A stretch of DNA of 64,000 nucleotides from Bin87 sp965115825. GTDB taxonomy: Bacteria; Chloroflexota; Dehalococcoidia; Lucifugimonadales; UBA3495. Positions within the stretch are counted from its first letter, which is position 1. The number at the start of each line of letters is the position of its first letter. The stretch covers positions 372,001 through 436,000 of the forward strand of contig OZ220464.1 in NCBI GenBank assembly GCA_965115825.1, given 5' to 3'. Below, piece after piece: positions 25,348 to 32,832 of this stretch. Made by a program: the position numbers and the translations under genes. The notes beneath the pieces were generated by a model. The model was not told the DNA's origin. It worked only from the letters and a program-made list of their open reading frames with translations, and searched no databases.

Positions 25348-26268
25348 TTATCCGGGCGATGTGTAAACCTGCACCAGCTGCGAAACGGACAGGTTGAAGT
25401 TCAACGTCCTGGCTATAATTCCCCTGACCTGCCACCCTACGAAAGTGTGCTGCGCCAATGCCGAGGGCATCAGACGGTCAGGCACAGGCAGGCAAAAGTC
25501 CCAGTCGGTTTGCTCTCCGGCGGCCTGCATTGCCGGCCGTTGTAGGACTTGCCTGCTTTCCACTACTCTGGCCTGTTTGCTGCCGGAGCGTTCCCAGCGT
25601 ACTAATTCCACCCGCAGCTCCCTGGCTTTAAGGGCCGTCCGCGATTGCACCGAGAGCGTTCCAGACAGCTCTCCGCCGTTTGCCGCCAGAGCCGAATCCA
25701 GCGACAAAGCGAGGTTCACGTTGCGGAAACTATGGGAGGCGCATGGCTTTTCCGGGAGCTGCTCGCCGCCGATGTAAGCCGACTCCGGGCGCGTAAAGAC
25801 CACCAGCTCCTGGCTGCTTTGACCGGCTTGGTTCCCAGCCAGGTTGCTCAGCAGCGAGTAGCCGCCGGGAGCATGATCCGCCTTGACCAGAATCGATGCG
25901 GATAGCTGCCAGGTGATTTGCGCGCACTTGCCTTTGACCGTGGGCGGCGCCGGCGCTGGCAACTTGATTTGTGCAGCGTATTTATAGACTACTCCGCCAT
26001 CCAGCAGGGCATCTGCAACGAATACATGGTCGATATGGTCGGGTGAGCCGTTGCGTCGCCCCGACAGCATCATCCGCGGTACGGCGTCCCGGGCCGAATC
26101 TATTCGCAACGCTTCAGTCTGGGACAGCCTGAGGAGGCCCGCTGCCGCCACAAAGGACGAATGAGGCGTAACGGTAACTTCAGCGTCAATCACGTCGCCG
26201 GCGTACAGCGGGCGAGGATGCACTGAGATGGCGACGTCTGCGGTGGGCGACGGAGAGCGACGTAGCAT
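25348..26268 (-). CDS. Arrestin-fold (Spo0M-like) protein
   Basis: 306 aa, no signal peptide or membrane helix. The N-terminal part (YAGDVIDAEVTVTP) and the C-terminal part (GELSGTLSVQSRTALKARELRVEL, then WDFCLPVPDRLMPSAL and HTFVGWQVRGII) follow the two-beta-sandwich arrestin pattern seen in sporulation protein Spo0M and archaeal/bacterial arrestin-like proteins. Assignment is at fold level only. ATG at 26268 chosen over a TTG at 26274; no clear Shine-Dalgarno. Divergent from the NYN gene, which has its own promoter. Confidence 0.65.
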   Translation of the reverse strand: MLRRSPSPTADVAISVHPRPLYAGDVIDAEVTVTPHSSFVAAAGLLRLSQTEALRIDSARDAVPRMMLSGRRNGSPDHIDHVFVADALLDGGVVYKYAAQIKLPAPAPPTVKGKCAQITWQLSASILVKADHAPGGYSLLSNLAGNQAGQSSQELVVFTRPESAYIGGEQLPEKPCASHSFRNVNLALSLDSALAANGGELSGTLSVQSRTALKARELRVELVRWERSGSKQARVVESRQVLQRPAMQAAGEQTDWDFCLPVPDRLMPSALAQHTFVGWQVRGIIARTLNFNLSVSQLVQVYTSPG

Positions 26269-26360
26269 TGACAAATCTCAGCCGCCGGTCAGCCAGCGCG
26301 GATGACCTCCGTTCAGCGGCAGCGTGGAGTATAGTATGGACGGACGAGCGGCATAGTGAG

Positions 26361-26389
26361 TTGACAGCCGTCCAGCCGGGTGGTAATAT
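26361..26389 (+). promoter_or_regulatory. Strong sigma70-type promoter of the NYN gene
   Basis: Perfect -35 TTGACA (26361-26366), 17-base spacer, and -10 TAATAT (26384-26389). Predicted transcription start near 26396 gives a 94-base leader to the ATG at 26490. Confidence 0.7.
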
Positions 26390-26395
26390 ACCACC
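26379..26395. promoter_or_regulatory. Palindromic operator candidate over the -10 box
   Basis: GGTGGTA ATA TACCACC, a perfect 7-bp inverted repeat with a 3-base centre, covers the -10 box of the NYN promoter. The position fits a repressor-binding site; a hairpin at the 5' end of the transcript is less likely because most of it lies upstream of the start point. Confidence 0.5.
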
Positions 26396-26443
26396 GTCCA
26401 GCGACCCCCGGATAGTAAATAGGTTGGGGCGTGGACTATGATG

Positions 26444-26471
26444 GGGCCTTTTTGAGGCCCCTTAGTTTTTA
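26444..26471 (+). terminator. Intrinsic terminator inside the NYN leader (attenuator candidate)
   Basis: GGGGCC (26444-26449), loop TTTTTGA, GGCCCC (26457-26462), then TTAGTTTTT. It lies 19 bases upstream of the ATG and points in the same direction as the gene. The upstream gene is divergent, so the only transcript it can stop is that of the NYN gene itself. Confidence 0.65.
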
Positions 26472-26489
26472 CAGCTGGAGATTGTCGCG

Positions 26490-27324
26490 ATGCGCATCGC
26501 GATTTTTGTAGATGCAGGTTACCTCTACGCAGAAGGCTCAAAACCGCTCTCTGTATCCGGTGCTCCTCTGCCTAGGGCCGGACTAGTGTTGAACCTGAAT
26601 GCAACGCTAGCGCAGTTACGTGATACAGCAGCCGAAAAAAACGGATAGTACTCCACTCTTGCGATTTTACTGGTATGACGGCGTCCGTGGGGAACTTTCT
26701 CAGGAGCAACGAGAGCTAGCTGCCACACCCGATGTAAAGTTTAGAGCGGGTGTTGTAAATTCCGCAGGTCAGCAAAAAGGCGTCGACTCACTGATTGTTA
26801 CTGATCTCATTGAACTGGCGCGCAATCGCGCCATATCAGACGCGGTCCTGCTGTCCGGTGATGGAGACCTTAGGATCGCTGTCCAAATTGCCCAGAGCTT
26901 TGGAGTACGAGTTCATTTAGTAAGTATCGCGTCCAGCGGAGGAAATCAATCCCGCTCTTCGCTCCTATGGCAGGAAGCCGACACTGCTACCGTATGGGTA
27001 GTAGATGATATTCGAGATCTTCTAACCATCAAACCAGGGTTTGATGGCGGAGCTAATACAGCCGCGATTTCCGACAACACTGAAATCAGCAAGACTACCG
27101 CAACCAGTTTGGAGATCGCCGTTGAAGAATTCATTGAATCGTTGGATTATGATCAGTCAAAAACGCTTGCAGACATAGCACTTGACTGGATACCACCTGA
27201 ACTTGACAGGCCGTTACTCGCTAGTTCCCGAAACAAAATTGGCCGAAAGTCGAACCAACTAGAATTAAACTATCTCCGGAGCAAATTCAGAGAAAAAGCC
27301 GCTACTAACGAAAGTACTCAATAA
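26490..27324 (+). pseudogene. NYN-domain (PIN-like) ribonuclease, LabA/DUF88 type, frameshifted
   Basis: The first frame starts with ATG at 26490 and reads MRIAIFVDAGYLYAEGS, the NYN start with its metal-binding Asp, but stops at 26646. The rest continues in the +1 frame from about 26641: LLRFYWYDGV, KGVDSLIVTDLIELA and AVLLSGDGDLRIAVQIAQSFG (remaining acidic residues) to 27324. The break lies at a run of seven A (26635-26641); six or nine A would restore one frame of about 277 codons. It may be a pseudogene, a sequencing error, or a site of polymerase slippage. NYN proteins cleave RNA. A terminator follows. Confidence 0.75.
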
Positions 27325-27331
27325 TCAAAAC

Positions 27332-27363
27332 GCCTCTCTCCACCGAATGAGAGAGGCATTTTG
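27332..27363 (+). terminator. Intrinsic terminator after the NYN gene
   Basis: GCCTCTCTC (27332-27340) pairs perfectly with GAGAGAGGC (27349-27357) around an 8-base loop, followed by ATTTTG and preceded by CAAAA. It may work in both directions, ending the NYN transcript and the minus-strand threonine aldolase transcript. Confidence 0.75.
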
Positions 27364-27375
27364 ACAGAGCAGCGC

Positions 27376-28434
27376 TTACTTGGCCGCCGCCATCCGCCGC
27401 ACCGTGCCGTTGACGCGGGACAGGGCTTCGTCCACGTCAGTGGAAGAGACTTGGCGGTGGGTAACCATGCGCAGAGACTGATTGCGGCTATGGCTGACCA
27501 GCACGCCATCCTCCCGCAGGGCGGCGATGACATCCCGCGCCTCGCCAACCTGGCCCCGGTCAACTTCAAAGATGACGATGTTGGTCTGGATACTCTCGGG
27601 GTCAACGGCAATACCCCTGATGTTGGCCAATCCCGCCGCCAGACGCCGGGCGTTGGCGTGGTCGTCCGCCAGTCGCTCCACCATGGTGTCCAGCGCCACC
27701 AGGCCGGCGGCGGCCAGCACGCCGGCCTGACGCATTCCCCCGCCCAGCATCTTGCGCCACTTGCGCGCCCGCGTGACGAACTCCTCGGAGCCGCACAGCA
27801 CCGAACCCACCGGGCAGGACAGAGCCTTGGAAAGGCAGAAACTGACGTCGTCCACGTCTTTGGTCAGCTCTGCGGCGGGCACCTCCAGGGCGACGGCCGC
27901 GTTGAAAATGCGCGCTCCATCCAAATGGACGGCTGCGCCGGCGGCATGGGCCACGTCAACCACGTCTGTGGTCTCCTGAGGCGTCATTATTCCGCCGCTG
28001 CAACGGTTGTGAGTATTTTCCAAGCACACTAACGTGGTGGCCGGCACGTGGATGTTGGAACTGTCTCGGATGGCGGCGGCCACATCCTCCGGCGCGATGC
28101 GGCCATTTTCGTCGTTGGGCACCAGGCAAATCTGCGCGCCGGCCAGGGCGGTGGGGCCGGCGGACTCGTTCCAAAACATATGGGCTTCCTGCCCCATAAT
28201 CATCTCATCGCCGCGACTGCACCAGGCGAGGGCGGCAATGAGGTTGCTCATAGTGCCGCTGGCGGTGAGCAGGCCGGCTTCGTGCCCCATCATCTCGGCG
28301 GCCCGTTCCTGCAAGGCGTTGATGGTGGGGTCTTCGCCGAACACGTCGTCGCCGACTTCGGCCGCGGCCATAGCCCGGCGCATTTCGTCGGTGGGCTGGG
28401 TAACGGTGTCGCTGCGCAGATCGATGGGGTTCAT
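27376..28434 (-). CDS. ltaE: Low-specificity threonine aldolase
   Basis: 352 aa PLP enzyme that splits threonine or allo-threonine into glycine and acetaldehyde. DLRSDTVTQPTDEMRRAMA, GDDVFGEDPTINALQE, and LTASGTMSNLIA at the N-terminus; ENTHNRCSGG; HLDGARIFNAAVAL; and the PLP lysine in SFCLSKALSCPVGS. Length is typical. GGAGG lies 5 bases before the ATG. Likely cytosolic homotetramer in glycine supply or threonine breakdown. Transcribed alone, ending at the shared terminator. Confidence 0.93.
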   Translation of the reverse strand: MNPIDLRSDTVTQPTDEMRRAMAAAEVGDDVFGEDPTINALQERAAEMMGHEAGLLTASGTMSNLIAALAWCSRGDEMIMGQEAHMFWNESAGPTALAGAQICLVPNDENGRIAPEDVAAAIRDSSNIHVPATTLVCLENTHNRCSGGIMTPQETTDVVDVAHAAGAAVHLDGARIFNAAVALEVPAAELTKDVDDVSFCLSKALSCPVGSVLCGSEEFVTRARKWRKMLGGGMRQAGVLAAAGLVALDTMVERLADDHANARRLAAGLANIRGIAVDPESIQTNIVIFEVDRGQVGEARDVIAALREDGVLVSHSRNQSLRMVTHRQVSSTDVDEALSRVNGTVRRMAAAK

Positions 28435-28532
28435 AGAGCCTCCGGGAGGTGTGAGACAGTATTGCGATGGTTCGCGGTCATTCTAGCATAATCGGCCGCA
28501 AGGGTTATCAATCTCCGCACTGCCGATGCCGG

Positions 28533-29150
28533 CTATGCGGAGCGCCCCAAGATCTCCAAACGAGTCAGCCAATCGTTGAACCTGGGACACTGTTCGCGAA
28601 TAACACCCAACCCGATTTCTTCGGCTACTAAGTAGCCATAATTCCCCTTATCGTATCGGCGTATCACCTGCGCGATTCGCTTGCCTGGAGCCGTATCGGG
28701 GCTGTCGTTGATGTCTTCCGGCGTTTCATATTGAGACCGTATTGCAGCTAGAGCCGATACTGTGCTATCCGTTAATCCGGGCAAAACGGCGAAGGCCGTT
28801 ACATCGGAGAACAGCAGACCTTCAAATTCGTACTGCTGAACATAAGAAAATGCTCTCTGGCTCCAACTCCCGGTTGTCGTTTTGTTAATCTCTGTATCTA
28901 TGCTCACTTCTAACTCGCCAGGTGTTGCAGCATTGCTACGTTGGAATCCGTAAAAGTCCACCAACGAAGTCACTTGGTCGCTAGAGTGCAACAACCCACT
29001 CATACGAGCCGCTAGCCTACTCACGGATACGTGGCCATTTAACGAATTCGGAAATGGATATACGCCCCGTTCCAACAGGTAAGGAGCGAGTACTTTATCG
29101 ACGAATTCGGTTTCCGTGGGGCCTTCTACCACGATAGCTAGCCTAATCAT
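28533..29150 (-). CDS. DUF4276 (TOPRIM-like) protein, partner of the AAA ATPase
   Basis: 205 aa. IVVEGPTETEFVDKVLAPYL at residues 6-25 carries the conserved Glu of a TOPRIM-like fold, and VTSLVDFYGF near residue 60 matches the VTTxxDYY segment of DUF4276; YVQQYEFEGLLFSD further on is also family-typical. Start ATG at 29150 overlaps the ATPase stop by ATGA. In such pairs the ATPase is thought to control a nuclease-type effector; predicted nuclease, not shown. Defence role inferred from analogy to other ATPase/TOPRIM systems (OLD, PARIS). Confidence 0.85.
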   Translation of the reverse strand: MIRLAIVVEGPTETEFVDKVLAPYLLERGVYPFPNSLNGHVSVSRLAARMSGLLHSSDQVTSLVDFYGFQRSNAATPGELEVSIDTEINKTTTGSWSQRAFSYVQQYEFEGLLFSDVTAFAVLPGLTDSTVSALAAIRSQYETPEDINDSPDTAPGKRIAQVIRRYDKGNYGYLVAEEIGLGVIREQCPRFNDWLTRLEILGRSA

Positions 29151-30331
29151 GGTCGCCCACCCAGAAAGTTCTGCCGCCACAGTTCGCCGGGAGAGATGCC
29201 TTTCTCAAGCCAAATCTGATAGTTTTCCTTATCCAGTTTGCGGAACTCGGTTTTGCCTTCGCGCAATTCTAGAGTGATGATCCCGTCCAAGTCAAAAGCG
29301 TCAACTAGCAGTGGCGACTGCGTAGCCACTATGACTTGTCTTTCTGTGGCAAGCGAATTAATCATACCGCCAACTAAGTCGACAGCCTTCGGATGCAAGC
29401 CCAGCTCCGGCTCGTCCAGCAGCAACACGTCGGGCAGCATCTCCGGCGGAAGATTCAGCAGCGTTACGAGTGCGAAGAACCGCAGCGAGCCGTCGGAGGT
29501 GAGGTGTGCCCCAAAGGTCTTGTCAGTCCATTTAGCTTTCCAACGCAAAGCAACCTTGCCGTAGCTTTCCTCAATTGTGAACCTGTCGAAGCCGGGCAGT
29601 ATTCGGCCTATCTGTCGGCAGATGAATTCGTATCGGCGAATGTCTTCCTGCTCCAGCCGATAGAGCACCGCAGCCAGGTTGCCGCCGTGGCTGCGCAGTT
29701 GGTTGTTTTCGCCCACGTCCCAATTATTCTTGAAATTGGAAGCGTCCGAAGTGTCATGAAACTGATAAACGGCGCAATTGCGGAGCATTCTTACGATTAC
29801 CGAGGCGATATTGGGATTGAATCCCGGATGCTCCTGGGGAGACTGAGCAACTTCGACAATTTTCGCTTCGCGATGGCCGCTCTCGAAGGATTGCCAATTC
29901 GCCTCCCTTGTGAAATGGTTGCTGTTGAACCGAAAACTCTCCTCGCTGAAAAAGAAGCGGTCGGGGCTACCATAGGACAACGCAAAGCGGTAGTCGTTCC
30001 GGCCGCCATCGGTCCGAAGACGAATCTCGGCTTCCATGCGAGGAGTAACCCTGTTGCCGCCACACAGCTGATCGTCGGCTCCGCCGTGCCGCTCAACAAA
30101 CTCGCCGAGCCTCCGGGAGCGGGTCATCCAGTTCAGCATCTCGAAGAAGCGAATGAAATTGGACTTGCCGGAGCCGTTGGCGCCAATCAGAACAGTAGCC
30201 ATAGGCAGCCCGGTAATTTCAACGTCCGCCAGAGAGCGGAAGCCTTGTATCCTGATGTACTCTACGACCGTAGGTCGCCGGCTCCCCTGCCGTTCGACCG
30301 GAGGCATTCGGCTTGTAGGTTGAGCCGCCAT
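29147..30331 (-). CDS. AAA ATPase (AAA_21/SMC-like)
   Basis: 394 aa from the ATG at 30331 (GGGGA upstream; 30343 and 30385 are other in-frame starts). IQGFRSLADVEI then Walker A GANGSGKSNF at about 50-59; signature-like SDGSLRFFALVTLL; Walker B LLLDEPELGLHPKAV near residue 320; and ATQSPLLVDAF, the switch-like segment. This is the ABC/SMC-type ATPase of OLD-like and RecF-like proteins. Its last bases overlap the DUF4276 gene, so the two act as a unit. Intergenic region of about 140 bases to the divergent hydrolase gene. Confidence 0.9.
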   Translation of the reverse strand: MAAQPTSRMPPVERQGSRRPTVVEYIRIQGFRSLADVEITGLPMATVLIGANGSGKSNFIRFFEMLNWMTRSRRLGEFVERHGGADDQLCGGNRVTPRMEAEIRLRTDGGRNDYRFALSYGSPDRFFFSEESFRFNSNHFTREANWQSFESGHREAKIVEVAQSPQEHPGFNPNIASVIVRMLRNCAVYQFHDTSDASNFKNNWDVGENNQLRSHGGNLAAVLYRLEQEDIRRYEFICRQIGRILPGFDRFTIEESYGKVALRWKAKWTDKTFGAHLTSDGSLRFFALVTLLNLPPEMLPDVLLLDEPELGLHPKAVDLVGGMINSLATERQVIVATQSPLLVDAFDLDGIITLELREGKTEFRKLDKENYQIWLEKGISPGELWRQNFLGGRP

Positions 30332-30469
30332 ATCGTTCCCCATCCAAGAATAACGTGGGCTATGCCTGGCAATGAATTGTAGCACAGCGATGCCGGCGCA
30401 GCTCTCCCGGAAAACCTGCTATCATGGTTGGCAGATTCGGCAACGCTACCAGCATCGGGAGGCGAGGTT

Positions 30470-31114
30470 ATGCGGCAGAGTGCGGTCAGCTTCATCACCA
30501 AGGGGCTCACCTTTGAGGGCATCATTGCGCTGCCCGACGGCGAGGGGCCGTTTCCCGGCGTGGTGATGTGCCATCCCCATCCGCTGATGGGCGGCAACAT
30601 GGACAACAACGTAGTCATGGCCGTAACCTTCCGGCTGGCCGACGCCGGCATCGCCTCCCTGCGTTTCAATTTCCGGGGCGTGGGCAACAGCCAAGGCGAG
30701 CACGCCAAAGGCGAAAAGGAACATCAAGAGACGCTGATGGCAATGGACTTCCTGGGCGCGCTGCCCAATGTGGACGACGCCAGCATCGGACTGGGTGGGT
30801 ACTCATTCAGCACGCGGGTCATTTGCGCCCACAAGCAGCTTTACAAAAAGCCGCGCGCCATCGCATTGGTCGCTCCTTCCATCGACGCCATCACCGACAG
30901 CCCGCTGCAATCGGACAAGACGCCGCGCCTCATTATCACCGGCGACCGGGATCGGCTGGCGAGCGCCGACCGGGTGGACGAACAGCTGGCGCGATTCAAT
31001 CCGCCGGCCGAGTACCACGTAGTCGCCGGCGCCGACCACTTCTGGGTGGGACAGGAGCGCGAGATGGCCGATACTGTGGCGCAGTTTTTCCTCAGCCATC
31101 TGGCCGCTGCCTGA
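30470..31114 (+). CDS. Alpha/beta hydrolase (dienelactone hydrolase-like)
   Basis: 214 aa from the ATG at 30470, preceded by GGGAGGCGAGG. VMCHPHPLMGGNMDNNVV (oxyanion loop) and FNFRGVGNSQG are typical of the CGI-17/YfhR-type serine hydrolases; nucleophile Ser in GGYSFS, acid Asp in ITGDRDRL, and His in GADHFW form the triad. Cytosolic. First gene of a likely operon with lspA, 3 bases downstream, and rluD. Natural substrate unknown. Confidence 0.87.
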   Translation: MRQSAVSFITKGLTFEGIIALPDGEGPFPGVVMCHPHPLMGGNMDNNVVMAVTFRLADAGIASLRFNFRGVGNSQGEHAKGEKEHQETLMAMDFLGALPNVDDASIGLGGYSFSTRVICAHKQLYKKPRAIALVAPSIDAITDSPLQSDKTPRLIITGDRDRLASADRVDEQLARFNPPAEYHVVAGADHFWVGQEREMADTVAQFFLSHLAAA

Positions 31115-31117
31115 ACC

Positions 31118-31621
31118 ATGTCCGACTCTCCTCAAGGGCGCATCCCGATTTATCGGGACTGGGTACTGCTCCAACTGGCGGCTTTGACGCTGGCGCTGGA
31201 CCAGCTGACCAAATTTGTGGTTCGCCAAACGCTGGAATGGCATTATTCCTGGCCTGCCACCGGGTTCTTTCGCTTCACCCACGTGCAGAACACTGGCAGC
31301 GCCTTTGGGCTGTTCCAGAACCAGAACCTGGCGCTGCTCATCGTTTCGCTGGCGGGCATCGTGGTGCTGGCTTACATCTACCGGAGCCAGTCGCGGCCTG
31401 GTCTCCTGCTGCGCGCCAGCATCGCCTTGATGCTGGGCGGCGCTTTGGGCAACATCATTGACCGCATCCATCAGGGGCACGTTACCGACTTTATCGACGT
31501 TGGCCCCTGGCCTGTGTTCAACCTGGCCGACTCCGCCATTGTCGTCGGCTTAATCACAATGGGCTGGCTGCTGGTGATGCGGCGGGAAAATAGCGCTGAA
31601 CGGCAGGATCCACCGGATTAG
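31118..31621 (+). CDS. lspA: Lipoprotein signal peptidase (signal peptidase II)
   Basis: 167 aa inner-membrane aspartyl protease that removes signal peptides from lipidated prolipoproteins. Four membrane helices; DQLTKFVVRQ, FTHVQNTGSAFG, GALGNIIDRIHQGHVTDFID, and FNLADSAIVVG carry the conserved residues, with the two catalytic Asp in VTDFID and LADSA. Length is usual. It sits between the hydrolase and the pseudouridine synthase; lspA-rluD is a common bacterial order. Confidence 0.95.
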   Translation: MSDSPQGRIPIYRDWVLLQLAALTLALDQLTKFVVRQTLEWHYSWPATGFFRFTHVQNTGSAFGLFQNQNLALLIVSLAGIVVLAYIYRSQSRPGLLLRASIALMLGGALGNIIDRIHQGHVTDFIDVGPWPVFNLADSAIVVGLITMGWLLVMRRENSAERQDPPD

Positions 31622-31634
31622 GGGCGCAACCGGA

Positions 31635-32555
31635 TTGGATGAGAGCGAGAGGTACGAATTTGTAACCGACGGCGGAGGAACCCGCCTGGACGTCTGGCTG
31701 GCCGGTCACCCCGAACTGGCGGCAGCCGGCTTCTCCCGCAGCCGGCTCCGGGCCTTGGCCGTTGACGGTAACATTGCCGTCAACGGAGACTCCGCCCGTC
31801 CATCGCAACGCCTGCGCGCCGGCGACGCCATTATCGTCGCAGTGCCGCCGGCGCAATCGCCGCGCAATTTGATCCCGCAGGATATTCCGTTATCGGTGGT
31901 CTATGAGGATGAGCATATTATAGTCGTGGACAAGCCGGCCGGCTTGCCGGTGCATCCTGGGCCCGGCCATCCCGACGGCACGCTGGTCAACGCCCTGCTG
32001 GCCCACTGCCCCGATATTCGCGGCATCGGCGGCGAGCTGCGCCCCGGCATTGTGCACCGCCTGGACCGGGATACCTCCGGCCTGCTGGTAGTCGCCAAGA
32101 ATCAAAGGGCTCACCAGAGCCTGACCGAGCAGATGCAGCGTCGTGCAATACTTAAAGAGTACCTTGCCGTGGCGGTGGGCCTGGTTACGCCGGCATCAGG
32201 CACGATTGACGCTCCCATCGGCCGCGACCCGCGCCACCGGCAGCGCATGGCCGTCTCCGTGGGCGGGCGCGACGCGCGCACTCATTACGACACCCTGGCG
32301 GAGCTGCCCGGACACACTCTGTTGAGGCTGCGCCTGGAAACGGGCCGCACGCACCAGATTCGGGCGCACCTGGCCTGGCTGGGTTATCCCGTGCTGGGAG
32401 ATGCTGTGTACGGGAGGGCCGCCCAGCTGCTGGAGCGGCAGTTTCTGCACGCCGCCCGGTTGGGCTTCCACCATCCGGCTACCGGAGTATGGTCGGAGTG
32501 CCGGGCCGAGCTGCCGATCGCATTGGCGGAGGTTCTGGATGGGTTGCGGCAATAA
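31635..32555 (+). CDS. rluD: RluA/RluD-family 23S rRNA pseudouridine synthase
   Basis: 306 aa. N-terminal S4 RNA-binding domain (TRLDVWLAGHPELAAAGFSR to VNGDSARPSQRLRAGD), then VVDKPAGLPVHPGPGH and the catalytic segment GIVHRLDRDTSGLLVVAKN, with the active-site Asp in HRLDRDT. LETGRTHQIRAHLAWLGYPVLGD is the family's C-terminal motif. The start is a TTG at 31635, 13 bases after the lspA stop. The 3' end is part of a long inverted repeat. Which rRNA positions it modifies cannot be told. Confidence 0.92.
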   Translation: MDESERYEFVTDGGGTRLDVWLAGHPELAAAGFSRSRLRALAVDGNIAVNGDSARPSQRLRAGDAIIVAVPPAQSPRNLIPQDIPLSVVYEDEHIIVVDKPAGLPVHPGPGHPDGTLVNALLAHCPDIRGIGGELRPGIVHRLDRDTSGLLVVAKNQRAHQSLTEQMQRRAILKEYLAVAVGLVTPASGTIDAPIGRDPRHRQRMAVSVGGRDARTHYDTLAELPGHTLLRLRLETGRTHQIRAHLAWLGYPVLGDAVYGRAAQLLERQFLHAARLGFHHPATGVWSECRAELPIALAEVLDGLRQ

Positions 32556-32580
32556 TGGGAGACACGTCCCATCCAGAACC
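32531..32580. repeat. 13-bp perfect inverted repeat across the rluD stop
   Basis: GGTTCTGGATGGG (32531-32543, inside rluD) pairs with CCCATCCAGAACC (32568-32580) around 24 bases that include the stop codon. ATGGGA/TCCCAT inside offers a competing shorter hairpin. No T-run follows. Confidence 0.65.
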
Positions 32581-32678
32581 CCCTGGCCCTTCAGGTTGTG
32601 CTGTGGCGTTCGACCGGCGTTCTCCTTGGGGTTGGTCGGTGGGATTGGGGTATTCGACTTTGGGGTTGGGCGTCAAGC

Positions 32679-32757
32679 GTTACGGCTGCGCGGGTGTCGG
32701 AGCGCGCGTCATCGTGAAGCAGCCACGCCTGCTCGCTGGGTTACGGCTGCGCGGGTG
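32679..32757. repeat. 18-bp direct repeat pair with 61-bp period
   Basis: GTTACGGCTGCGCGGGTG occurs at 32679-32696 and 32740-32757, exactly 61 bp apart, in the roughly 280-bp gene-free region between rluD and the CoA-transferase operon. On the other strand it reads CACCCGCGCAGCC, faintly like a type I-E repeat. Flanks do not match, so the repeat is shorter than a normal CRISPR unit. Confidence 0.5.
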
Positions 32758-32832
32758 AGCGTACCATTCAGCAATAACCGAACATTGCTCCGTGATAGGT
32801 CATTGCATACGACGAGCGCGATGGCGCGACCG

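Noticed and set aside
26635..26641. Programmed -1 ribosomal frameshift at the A run
   Set aside because: The downstream part is in the +1 frame relative to the start, so a -1 shift would not join the two halves; only loss of one A or gain of two does.
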